A program made the position numbers and the translations under genes. DNA of 6,390 nucleotides from Flavobacteriales bacterium (lineage in GTDB: Bacteria; Bacteroidota; Bacteroidia; Flavobacteriales; UBA7312). The stretch lies in the NCBI GenBank assembly GCA_002862585.1, contig PKDP01000009.1:1-6390 (forward strand), in the 5' to 3' direction. Shown one piece after another: positions 1 through 6,390 of this stretch (positions are counted from its first letter, which is position 1; each line of letters starts with the position of its first letter). The notes under the pieces are model-generated. The model had not been told where the DNA came from. It did no database searches and saw only the letters and a list, made by a program, of their open reading frames with translations.

Positions 1-1599
1 CAAGGCGGTTATGATTTATTAGTAAAAGTAAAACCTGATGAACCAAATGTTGTTTTCATTGGGGGTACTAATTTATGGCGTTCAACAGACGGCTTTACTT
101 CTGACACAAATACCGCTCAAATTGGTGGCTATTATGAAGGATCAGATCATGGATATGATAATTGGGACATTTATGACAGACACCACCCTGACCAACACGA
201 CCTTCTATTTTTGCCGTCAGACCCAAATACTATTCTTAGTGCTAATGATGGAGGACTCTATAAATCAACAAACTGTTTAGCCACACCTCACCTTTGGACA
301 AGGCTTAATAATGGCTACCAGACAACACAGCTTTACTCCGTAACGACGGGCAAAGGAAATAGTGATTTGATAGTCGGTGGTTTTCAGGATAATGGAAACT
401 TTGTGACTTTCAGTGATGACGAAACAGACGATTGGGTAATGCCATTCAACGGAGATGGATGCTACAGTGCAGTTGCTGATAATGAAGAGGACTTTTATTT
501 GCAAATTCAAAGGGGTGTTTTATTCAAAATGAAACTAAATGAACAAGGGGAAGTAATGGCATACAACAGAATGGACCCACTAGGTGCTGACACCGTGATG
601 TATGACTTCATTAACTACCTAGCTATGGACCCTAATGATGACGATATTATCTATATGAACAACTCTTATCATCTGTGGAGAAATAACGATGCTAGTAACT
701 ACCCCTACAATAATTCACAAACTAGGACTAATATAGGCTGGGAGGTTTTCTCTGACACTACAAACAGAACTATTTCATGTATGGACGTTTCGACTAACCC
801 ACCAAATACGGTTTACATTGGTACGAGCGACAATTATATTTATAGAATTGACAATGCTCACGAAGGTGATCCTGATATGATTCTGCTAAATACTTTACCA
901 ATAGGCTTTGGTAATAAAAACGTCTCGGCAGTAGAGATTGACCCAACAAATGCTGAACGGGTATTGGTGCTCATTTCAAACTATTCTACATATAGCTTCC
1001 TATTCACTGATGATGGCGGACAAAGTTGGAAAAAGGTTGGAGGTAATCTAGAAGACTCTTTTTCTGGTGGTGGAAATGGACCTTCCATGCGAACTGCTGA
1101 AATAGCAGTACTTGGAAGCGACACCCTATATTTAGTTGGAGGAAGTACAGGTCTTTACGGTACAGATAAACTTGAAGGTTTAGATACTGAATGGCGACAA
1201 ATTGGAACAAGCACGATTGGAAATGTAGTCATTGAAAATATTCGATTTAGAGACAGTGATGGTAAGCTTGTAGTAGGGACACATGGCACTGGAGTATATT
1301 CCACAAACATCACCTCTATTTACGATGTATTCCCAGACTTAGTGAGTATAAATGAAGCTGATAAAACTCCATTTTCTATCTATCCGAACCCTGCAAACGA
1401 TGTTGTAAATATAGACTTAGAAGAAAATAAAGAATGGGACAGATTGCAACTTATTGATGTTAGTGGAAAAGTAGTAATTGATAAAAATATCACTTCTAAT
1501 TCCATAACATTAAATACGTCTGAATTAGACAGAGGGGTTTACTTCATAAATCTAATAGGTGAACAGAAAAAAGAGAGTAAGAAGTTAATCCTAAACTAG
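1..1599 (+). CDS. Secreted Asp-box/BNR beta-propeller-like protein with T9SS type A sorting domain (5' partial)
   Basis: The reading frame is open from the first base to the TAG at 1597-1599, giving 532 residues without an in-window start. The TTG at 211 is an ordinary Leu codon in mid-domain, not a start. Asp-box-like segments typical of BNR/sortilin-like propellers recur: WRSTDG near residue 26, NDGGLYKST near 82, and the clearest, DDGGQSWKKV, near 337. A His/Asp-rich stretch (about residues 50-67, including HHPDQHD) precedes the second one and may bind metal or ligand. Residues 458-532 form a C-terminal sorting domain: YPNP at 461-464, then a Leu-Ile-Asp-x-Ser-Gly-Lys strand, RGVYFI near 511 and the terminal KKLILN. 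In Bacteroidota this domain directs proteins through the outer-membrane T9SS and is then usually cleaved, leaving the cargo released or surface-anchored. Substrate and enzymatic activity cannot be assigned; a glycan-active or adhesive role is only possible. The fold and export route are fairly secure. Confidence 0.85.
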   Translation, partial: QGGYDLLVKVKPDEPNVVFIGGTNLWRSTDGFTSDTNTAQIGGYYEGSDHGYDNWDIYDRHHPDQHDLLFLPSDPNTILSANDGGLYKSTNCLATPHLWTRLNNGYQTTQLYSVTTGKGNSDLIVGGFQDNGNFVTFSDDETDDWVMPFNGDGCYSAVADNEEDFYLQIQRGVLFKMKLNEQGEVMAYNRMDPLGADTVMYDFINYLAMDPNDDDIIYMNNSYHLWRNNDASNYPYNNSQTRTNIGWEVFSDTTNRTISCMDVSTNPPNTVYIGTSDNYIYRIDNAHEGDPDMILLNTLPIGFGNKNVSAVEIDPTNAERVLVLISNYSTYSFLFTDDGGQSWKKVGGNLEDSFSGGGNGPSMRTAEIAVLGSDTLYLVGGSTGLYGTDKLEGLDTEWRQIGTSTIGNVVIENIRFRDSDGKLVVGTHGTGVYSTNITSIYDVFPDLVSINEADKTPFSIYPNPANDVVNIDLEENKEWDRLQLIDVSGKVVIDKNITSNSITLNTSELDRGVYFINLIGEQKKESKKLILN

Positions 1600-4205
1600 G
1601 ATAACGCTTTTATTTGATCCTCTAAAACAGCAATCTTCGCTAAGGCGTCAGATTGCTTTTTTCTTTCAATTGCAACTACTTGCTCTGGAGCGTTATTTAC
1701 AAATCGTTCGTTGGAAAGCTTACCTTCAACGGACTTCAAAAAACCATGCGTATAGTCTAATTCTGAATGTAACTTTTCTAATTCAGCACCCACATCAATA
1801 TTATCTGATAAAGGCACAAAGAATTCATTGGATTTCACTCTAAAAGAAAAAGCTCCATCAACAGCATCTTCGGTATAGGAAAGTTCAGATAAATTTACCA
1901 ATCTAAATACTAGAGAATCCATTGAGTTTGATGTATCTTCATTAGTCTTCACAAATAATTTTAAAGCATCTTTATTAGGTATTTGCTTGTCTTTTCTGAT
2001 AGTTCGGATAGCTGATACAATCTCTGTAGCGTAGTCAAAATCGTTTATTATAGACTGATTTACTTCCTTAGATTTTGGCCAAGATGAAACAATAATATCT
2101 TCATCTCTCTCAGCTAATAAATGCCATATTTCTTCTGTCAAAAACGGCATAAAAGGGTGTAATAATTTCAGTAGATTTTCTAAAAAAAGTGTGGTATCAT
2201 CTAGTGTTTTTGAATCAATAGGCTTTTGATAATCAGGCTTGATAGACTCTAAATACCAGGAGCAAAAATCGTCCCAAACTAAACGGTATGTTAGCATCAA
2301 GGCTTCCGAAATTCTGTATTTTTCAAAAGCCTGATTTATCAACTCAAGTGTAATCTGAAATTTATTTTCAAACCAATCAATAGCTATTGCGGATGATTCT
2401 GGCTGATTAATATCAGCTACCTCCCACCCTTTTATCAATCGAGTTGCGTTCCATATTTTATTGGAGAAATTTCGTCCTTGTTCGCATAGAGACTCGTCAA
2501 ATGGTAAATCATTTCCAGCTGGAGAAGATAATAGCATTCCAACCCTTACACCATCAGCACCATGCTTATTAATTAACTCTATTGGGTTAGGCGAATTACC
2601 AAGTGACTTAGACATTTTTCGTCCCAATTTATCCCTTACTATACCTGTTAGATACACATTTTTGAATGGCAATTCACCTTTATATTCATAACCTGCCATT
2701 ATCATTCTAGCTACCCAGAAAAATAAAATTTCAGGGGCAGTAACGAGGTCATTGGTAGGGTAATAATAATTAACCTCTTCGTTGTCAGGATTTCGAATGC
2801 CGTCAAAAACAGAAATTGGCCACAACCATGATGAAAACCAAGTATCCAAAACGTCTTCATCTTGTCTTAAATCTGAAAGCGTAATATTTGGATTTATTTT
2901 TTGAGCTTCTTTTAACGCTAATTCTTTTGATTCAGCAACGACATAATTGTTTCCCTCATAAAAGTAAGCTGGTATTTGTTGTCCCCACCACAATTGTCTG
3001 GAAACACACCAATCTTTTATGTTTTCCATCCAATGTCTATAGGTGTTTTTAAACTTCTCTGGATGAAATTTTATAGTATCGTTCATTACATTTTCTAAAG
3101 CAGGTTTAGAAAATTCGTCCATCTTAAAAAACCATTGCATAGAAAGCTTTGGCTCAATAACAGCATCAGTACGTTCTGAAAAACCGACTTTATTTAGCAA
3201 GTCTTCAGTCTTTACTAAATGTGATTTTTCTTCTAAGTCTTTGGAAATCTCTTTGCGTACATCAAATCTATCTTTACCTACATACAATTGGGCAGATTCA
3301 TTTAAAGTACCGTCATCGTTTAAAATATCTATGACTTCAAGACCATGTTTATCACCAAGCTGATAATCGTTAATATCATGAGCTGGAGTAACTTTCAAAG
3401 CACCTGTTCCAAATTCCATATCGACATATTCATCGAAGATGATTGGTACAGAACGGTCAATTAAAGGGACAATGGCTTTTTTACCATTTAAATGTGTATA
3501 GCGTTCATCATTTGGATTAACGCAAATAGCACTATCTCCAAGGATTGTCTCTGGTCGTGTAGTAGCTACAGTTAAATAGTCATCGCTACCTTCAATCTGA
3601 TAACGAATGTGGTATAATTTAGAATTAACTTCTTTGTGTATTACCTCTTCATCAGACAAAGCCGTTTGTGCACTAGGGTCCCAATTTACCATTCTAACGC
3701 CTCTGTAAATGAGTCCTTTTTGGTGTAAGTCTACGAATACCTTAATCACGGATTCACTCATATTATCGTCCATGGTGAATTTAGTACGGTCCCAATCGCA
3801 TGATGCTCCTAACTTCTTAAGTTGCTCAAGAATGATGCCGCCGTGTTTTTCTTTCCATTCCCAAGCGTGCTCTAAAAACTCTTCACGACTAAGGTCTGAT
3901 TTATCTATACCTTCTTTAGCCAGTTTTTGTACTACTTTGGCTTCGGTGGCAATAGATGCATGGTCAGTTCCAGGTACCCAACAAGCATTAAAGCCCTGCA
4001 TTCTTGCTTTACGAATGAGTACATCTTGCAAAGTATTGTTTAACATATGCCCCATATGCAATACTCCAGTTACATTTGGAGGTGGAATTACAATAGTATA
4101 TGCCTGTCTATCATCAGGTTTAGAATTAAAATAACCTTTGGATAACCAATGGGCGTACCATTTTTCTTCAGCACTAGCAGGCTTATATGTTTTAGATATA
4201 CTCAT
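1596..4205 (-). CDS. valS: Valine--tRNA ligase (valyl-tRNA synthetase)
   Basis: This cytoplasmic class Ia synthetase charges tRNA-Val with valine using ATP. At 869 residues it is full length for a bacterial ValRS. The Rossmann catalytic core starts with PPPNVTG at 41-47 and the HIGH-type signature HMGH at 50-53, followed by PGTDHASIATE at 78-88. The CP1 editing domain, which hydrolyses mischarged Thr-tRNA, spans roughly 190-340, with TTRPET at 215-220 and GTGALKVTPAHD at 266-277. The core resumes with SRQLWWG at 402-408 and LDTWFSS at 453-459, and the second ATP signature KMSKS is at 530-534. The anticodon-binding helical domain covers about 610-750. The last 65 residues form the C-terminal coiled-coil arm typical of ValRS. 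I see no Cys-rich zinc knuckle in the 410-450 insertion. The start ATG (4203-4205) fits the usual N-terminus and has no clear Shine-Dalgarno sequence. The gene is divergent from the DUF1573 gene and convergent with the T9SS cargo gene, whose stop it overlaps. Confidence 0.98.
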   Translation of the reverse strand: MSISKTYKPASAEEKWYAHWLSKGYFNSKPDDRQAYTIVIPPPNVTGVLHMGHMLNNTLQDVLIRKARMQGFNACWVPGTDHASIATEAKVVQKLAKEGIDKSDLSREEFLEHAWEWKEKHGGIILEQLKKLGASCDWDRTKFTMDDNMSESVIKVFVDLHQKGLIYRGVRMVNWDPSAQTALSDEEVIHKEVNSKLYHIRYQIEGSDDYLTVATTRPETILGDSAICVNPNDERYTHLNGKKAIVPLIDRSVPIIFDEYVDMEFGTGALKVTPAHDINDYQLGDKHGLEVIDILNDDGTLNESAQLYVGKDRFDVRKEISKDLEEKSHLVKTEDLLNKVGFSERTDAVIEPKLSMQWFFKMDEFSKPALENVMNDTIKFHPEKFKNTYRHWMENIKDWCVSRQLWWGQQIPAYFYEGNNYVVAESKELALKEAQKINPNITLSDLRQDEDVLDTWFSSWLWPISVFDGIRNPDNEEVNYYYPTNDLVTAPEILFFWVARMIMAGYEYKGELPFKNVYLTGIVRDKLGRKMSKSLGNSPNPIELINKHGADGVRVGMLLSSPAGNDLPFDESLCEQGRNFSNKIWNATRLIKGWEVADINQPESSAIAIDWFENKFQITLELINQAFEKYRISEALMLTYRLVWDDFCSWYLESIKPDYQKPIDSKTLDDTTLFLENLLKLLHPFMPFLTEEIWHLLAERDEDIIVSSWPKSKEVNQSIINDFDYATEIVSAIRTIRKDKQIPNKDALKLFVKTNEDTSNSMDSLVFRLVNLSELSYTEDAVDGAFSFRVKSNEFFVPLSDNIDVGAELEKLHSELDYTHGFLKSVEGKLSNERFVNNAPEQVVAIERKKQSDALAKIAVLEDQIKALS
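1629..1662 (+). terminator. Intrinsic terminator of the T9SS cargo gene, embedded in valS
   Basis: AGCAATCT at 1629-1636 pairs perfectly with AGATTGCT at 1650-1657. An inner CGC (1638-1640) can pair with GCG (1645-1647) around a TAAG loop. A T6 run follows at 1657-1662. The hairpin starts 29 bases after the TAG of the rightward gene and lies within valS codons 850-859 read on the other strand. On the minus strand the hairpin is followed only by GTTTTAG, so the layout favours stopping rightward transcription. The stem has only three G-C pairs of eight, so efficiency may be moderate. Confidence 0.65.
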
Positions 4206-4224
4206 TTCAAACTTTAATAAGCTC

Positions 4225-4232
4225 CAAAAATA
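4225..4232 (-). promoter_or_regulatory. Candidate -7 box for valS
   Basis: Read on the minus strand, 4232-4225 is TATTTTTG, a full match to the Bacteroidota -7 consensus TAnnTTTG. Transcription would start close to 4218, leaving a leader of only about 12 bases before the valS ATG. The nearest TTTG that could serve as a -33 box (4249-4246 on the minus strand) is only 13 bases away, shorter than the usual spacing of roughly 17-23. The call is therefore tentative: in AT-rich sequence a match like this can arise by chance. Confidence 0.3.
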
Positions 4233-4289
4233 ATACTTTAGACCACAAATTGGGGGTGAATTTTAGATTAATACAACACAATATTTTAG

Positions 4290-4297
4290 TACATTTG
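4290..4297 (+). promoter_or_regulatory. Candidate -7 box for the DUF1573 gene
   Basis: TACATTTG matches the Bacteroidota -7 consensus TAnnTTTG exactly. The expected transcription start, about 5-8 bases downstream, would fall near 4303, giving a leader of roughly 30 bases to the ATG at 4336. It would leave only about 9 bases before the alternative GTG at 4312, which supports the ATG. No good TTG-type -33 element is seen at the right distance; TTTAG at 4262-4266 is the nearest weak candidate. The rest of the 4206-4335 region shows no riboswitch or T-box structure that I can recognise. Confidence 0.4.
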
Positions 4298-4335
4298 TTG
4301 TTCTAAAGATTGTGAACCAAAAAAATACATATAAA

Positions 4336-4794
4336 ATGAAAAAAATATTTTTAGCTATCGCTTTAATTGGAGCAACTGTATCACTGCAAGCTCAAAGCTC
4401 ATCTCCTGCTGCAAAAGAGGTTAAAGCTGGTCCAAAAATGGAGTTTGAATCTACTGTCATTGATTATGGTTTAATTGAGCATAATGCTGATGGCAAAAGA
4501 GAGTTTGTTCTTACTAATACTGGAAATGCACCATTAATTATTTCGAATGCTAAAGGAAGTTGTGGTTGTACTGTTCCTACATGGCCAAAAGCACCAATTG
4601 CACCAGGTGAGTCAGCTTCAATTGGTGTAAAGTACGCTACAAATAGAATTGGTAAGTTTACTAAGACCATTACTCTAACTACTAACTCTGCTGAAAAAAC
4701 TAAAGTTTTGACAGTAAAAGGTGAGGTTAAAAAGCCTGCACAAGCACCTGCTGCACCTACAAAGCCCAAAGCATCGGTTTTAGAAGTAAAATAA
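4336..4794 (+). CDS. Exported DUF1573 domain protein
   Basis: This is a small exported protein of 152 residues and unknown function. Residues 1-20 form a Sec signal peptide: MKK, a hydrophobic core, then LQAQ before Ser-rich sequence, consistent with signal peptidase I cleavage after residue 20. There is no lipobox Cys. Residues about 36-131 are a DUF1573 domain, an Ig-like/ASH-type beta-sandwich. Visible family hallmarks are VIDYGLI at 41-47, LTNTGNAPLII at 59-69, and the SCGCT motif with Cys76 and Cys78. The last 20 residues are rich in Pro, Ala and Lys and look disordered. The ATG at 4336 is preferred over the in-frame GTG at 4312 because it places the signal peptide at the N-terminus and follows an A-rich leader typical of the phylum. 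The gene appears to be a single transcription unit, divergent from valS and closed by its own terminator. The two Cys could form a disulfide or bind a ligand, but that is inference. Confidence 0.9.
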   Translation: MKKIFLAIALIGATVSLQAQSSSPAAKEVKAGPKMEFESTVIDYGLIEHNADGKREFVLTNTGNAPLIISNAKGSCGCTVPTWPKAPIAPGESASIGVKYATNRIGKFTKTITLTTNSAEKTKVLTVKGEVKKPAQAPAAPTKPKASVLEVK

Positions 4795-4826
4795 TTTTTA
4801 AGTTTTAATTAATTTCAGTTTAATAG

Positions 4827-4861
4827 ACACCCCCTTTTAATGATATCGGGGGTGTTTTTTT
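4827..4861 (+). terminator. Strong intrinsic terminator after the DUF1573 gene
   Basis: ACACCCCC (4827-4834) pairs perfectly with GGGGGTGT (4848-4855) around a 13-base loop. A run of seven T follows (4855-4861). The stem has six G-C pairs of eight and is strikingly GC-rich against its surroundings. It begins 32 bases after the DUF1573 stop. There is no T-tract on the minus-strand side, so it acts rightward only. It ends 11 bases before the start of the aminotransferase gene, so it also separates that gene from upstream transcription unless some read-through occurs. Confidence 0.9.
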
Positions 4862-4872
4862 ATCAAAGAGCA

Positions 4873-6072
4873 ATGCCAAAAATTTCAACTAAGGGAATCA
4901 AAATGCCCGAATCACCAATCCGTAAGTTAGTTCCTTTTGCTGAAGGAGCTAAACGAAAAGGGAAAACTGTTTTTCACCTCAACATTGGTCAGCCTGATAT
5001 CAAATCACCAGAAGTAGCTTTGGATGCTATTCATAATTTTAGTGATAAAGTAGTAGAATACAGCCACTCTGCTGGATTTGAAAGCTACCGAAAAGGCTTA
5101 GCCAATTATTACCAAAATGTTGGAATAAATATTGACCATTCTGATGTAATGGTAACTACTGGCGGTTCCGAAGCTCTTTTATTTGCTCTAAATACATGTT
5201 TGGATAATGGCGATGAAATAATTATTCCAGAACCCTTTTATGCCAACTATAATGGATTTTCCATTTCTGCAGGTGTTCAAGTAAAACCAATAACAACTTC
5301 AATAAACAATGGATTCGCTCTACCCGCTATTGAAGAATTTGAAAAACTCATTACACCAAATACCAAGGCTATACTAATTTGCAACCCGGGTAACCCAACT
5401 GGCTACTTATACTCCAAAGAAGAATTAGAAACCCTAAGGGATATCGTTATCAAACACGATTTATTCCTATTTGCTGACGAAGTATATAGAGAGTTTTGCT
5501 ACGATGGCAACACACACCATTCTGTATTGAATATTGAAGGATTGGAACAACACGCAGTTGTGATTGACTCTACCTCAAAACGATATAGCATGTGCGGTAT
5601 TCGTGTTGGCTGTATGATTTCGAAAAATAAGGACGTTATGGCAACTGCCTTAAAATTTGCTCAAGCTCGTTTGTCTCCACCTACTTTTGGTCAAGTAGCT
5701 GGCGAGGCAGCATTAAGCACTCCAACAAAATATTTTGATGAAGTTAGTGAAGAATATGTTGCTCGTAGAGACTTGCTCATTGAGGGCTTGAATAAAATTG
5801 AAGGCGTAATTTGTCCCAAACCCAAAGGAGCATTTTATTGCATTGCACAACTTCCTGTTGACGATGCTGATAAGTTTGCTCAATGGCTTTTGGAAGACTT
5901 TGACTACAATGGCAAAACGCTTATGGTAGCTCCTGCTGCTGGTTTTTACTCTACGCCCAACACTGGCACTACTCAAGTTCGAATAGCCTATGTTCTCAAT
6001 CAAGAAGCACTGACTGAAGCGGTAGAATGTTTAGAGAAAGCTCTTGAAATTTATCCTGGCAGAATACGCTAG
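4873..6072 (+). CDS. PLP-dependent aminotransferase, class I/II fold (aspartate aminotransferase-like)
   Basis: This cytoplasmic fold-type I enzyme transfers an amino group from an amino acid to a 2-oxo acid. Its 399 residues match the usual family length. Visible elements in order are: LNIGQPDI at 36-43 near the active-site entrance; TGGSEA at 96-101, the PLP phosphate-binding turn; NPGNPTG at 171-177, with the Asn (probably 174) that contacts the cofactor ring oxygen; ADEVY at 201-205, with Asp202 pairing to the pyridine nitrogen; STSKRYSMCGIRVG at 233-246, with Lys236 as the Schiff-base lysine and Arg244 near the phosphate; and Arg370 in QVRIAY, the likely substrate-carboxylate arginine. 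An in-frame ATG at 4840 would add 11 residues encoded by the terminator loop, stem and T-tract, so MPKISTKG at 4873 is chosen; AAAGAG just upstream is at most a weak ribosome site. Substrate specificity (Asp, aromatic, Ala or other) cannot be settled, so no symbol is given. The next gene abuts its stop codon, suggesting co-transcription. Confidence 0.93.
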   Translation: MPKISTKGIKMPESPIRKLVPFAEGAKRKGKTVFHLNIGQPDIKSPEVALDAIHNFSDKVVEYSHSAGFESYRKGLANYYQNVGINIDHSDVMVTTGGSEALLFALNTCLDNGDEIIIPEPFYANYNGFSISAGVQVKPITTSINNGFALPAIEEFEKLITPNTKAILICNPGNPTGYLYSKEELETLRDIVIKHDLFLFADEVYREFCYDGNTHHSVLNIEGLEQHAVVIDSTSKRYSMCGIRVGCMISKNKDVMATALKFAQARLSPPTFGQVAGEAALSTPTKYFDEVSEEYVARRDLLIEGLNKIEGVICPKPKGAFYCIAQLPVDDADKFAQWLLEDFDYNGKTLMVAPAAGFYSTPNTGTTQVRIAYVLNQEALTEAVECLEKALEIYPGRIR

Positions 6073-6390
6073 ATGGATTTAGAGAGACACAAAATATTGG
6101 TGAAACAGAAGGCTAAAGAAAATAAAGCCTTCTTTCAGCAAGTCAAGCGTCTCAAACCAAAAGTCTTAGACCAACAGATACACCAATTTCATGAAGAGGT
6201 ATTCGCATGTACCGACTGCCTAAAATGTGCCAACTGCTGTACAACCACAGGACCGCTGTTTACTGACAAAGACATTAGCCGAATTTCCAAACACCTGCGA
6301 CTAAGACCATCTGAATTCACTGAAAAATACTTACGTATTGATGAAGATAATGACTATGTGTTGCAGTCTGTGCCTTGTACTTTTTTAGAT
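6073..6390 (+). CDS. YkgJ-family CxxCxxCxxCC cluster protein (3' partial)
   Basis: An ATG directly follows the aminotransferase TAG, and the frame stays open for 106 codons to the window edge. A basic, helical N-terminal segment (about residues 1-42) leads into the signature CTDCLKCANCC at 46-56, with Cys at 46, 49, 52, 55 and 56. A further Cys102 lies in VPCTFLD. This matches the YkgJ/UPF0153 family, annotated as a putative zinc- or iron-chelating domain; members usually carry more Cys further downstream, beyond this window. The biochemical role of the family is not well defined, and the metal is not known from sequence. There is no signal peptide, so the protein should be cytoplasmic. The zero-base spacing suggests translational coupling with the aminotransferase, and no separate promoter is visible. 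The family call is strong; function is open. Confidence 0.88.
   Translation, partial: MDLERHKILVKQKAKENKAFFQQVKRLKPKVLDQQIHQFHEEVFACTDCLKCANCCTTTGPLFTDKDISRISKHLRLRPSEFTEKYLRIDEDNDYVLQSVPCTFLD

Noticed and set aside
38..280. 80-codon plus-strand open frame overlapping the first gene
   Set aside because: It is out of frame with the propeller protein, whose sequence is clearly the coding one. No domain signal is visible.
211..1599. TTG at 211 as the start of the T9SS cargo gene
   Set aside because: The frame is open and has coherent propeller-like sequence from base 1. The TTG lies mid-domain, so the gene is simply truncated by the window edge.
3709..4134. Plus-strand open frame of 141 codons over the valS 5' half
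   Set aside because: It lies opposite the conserved HMGH-containing region of valS and has low-plausibility Cys/Ser-rich composition, so it is a shadow frame.
4243..4255. Near-palindrome centred at 4249 (CC-A-CAAATTG-G-GG) between the divergent genes
   Set aside because: It is short, with a central base and one mismatch, and has no second copy in the region. Not enough to call a binding site.
4273..4301. Inverted repeat ACAACA (4273-4278) / TGTTGT (4296-4301) as an operator around the DUF1573 promoter
   Set aside because: It has only six pairs with a 17-base spacer in AT-rich sequence, which is easily expected by chance and matches no known operator.
4312..4335. GTG start eight codons upstream for the DUF1573 protein
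   Set aside because: It would put a polar extension before a canonical signal peptide and leave an implausibly short leader after the candidate promoter. The ATG at 4336 fits better.
4464..4769. Antisense open frame over the DUF1573 gene (101 codons)
   Set aside because: It is a shadow of a well-supported gene, with no recognisable domain or credible start context.
4840..4872. ATG at 4840 as the aminotransferase start
   Set aside because: It lies in the terminator loop, and the 11 extra codons are encoded by the terminator stem and T-tract. The family N-terminus begins naturally at 4873.

Overview
The window looks like chromosomal core sequence from an AT-rich member of the Bacteroidota, most likely a Flavobacteriales-type organism. 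Four observations support this. The first gene ends in a type IX secretion (T9SS) type A sorting domain, a signature of this phylum. The genes are preceded by A-rich leaders rather than clear Shine-Dalgarno sequences. The best promoter match is a Bacteroidota-style TAnnTTTG -7 box. The valyl-tRNA synthetase and aminotransferase read like the Bacteroidota forms of those families, a judgement made from memory and not from a search.

Layout from left to right. (1) Positions 1-1599 (+) hold the 3' part of a large secreted beta-propeller-like (Asp-box/BNR) protein with a T9SS tail; its start lies outside the window. (2) It converges on valS, 1596-4205 (-), a complete 869-residue valyl-tRNA synthetase. 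The two stop codons interlock in one CTAG. The likely terminator of the left gene is a hairpin with a T6 tract at 1629-1662, inside the valS coding sequence. (3) A divergent intergenic region carries candidate promoters for valS (leftward) and for the next gene (rightward). (4) Positions 4336-4794 (+) encode a small exported DUF1573 protein. It is followed by a strong intrinsic terminator at 4827-4861. (5) Positions 4873-6072 (+) encode a class I/II PLP-dependent aminotransferase whose start lies only 11 bases after the terminator T-tract. (6) Positions 6073-6390 (+) hold the 5' part of a YkgJ-family CxxCxxCxxCC cluster protein, which begins directly after the aminotransferase stop codon. It is cut by the window edge.

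The genes do not form one obvious pathway. valS serves translation, the aminotransferase serves amino-acid metabolism, the two exported proteins act outside the cytoplasm, and the YkgJ protein is a probable metal binder of unknown role. Only the aminotransferase-YkgJ pair is arranged like an operon. I see no mobile element, CRISPR array, tRNA, rRNA or defence cassette, and no convincing evidence of a new biological system. The points that most repay a second look are the compact transcription boundaries: a terminator embedded in an opposing gene, and a terminator placed almost on top of the next start codon.
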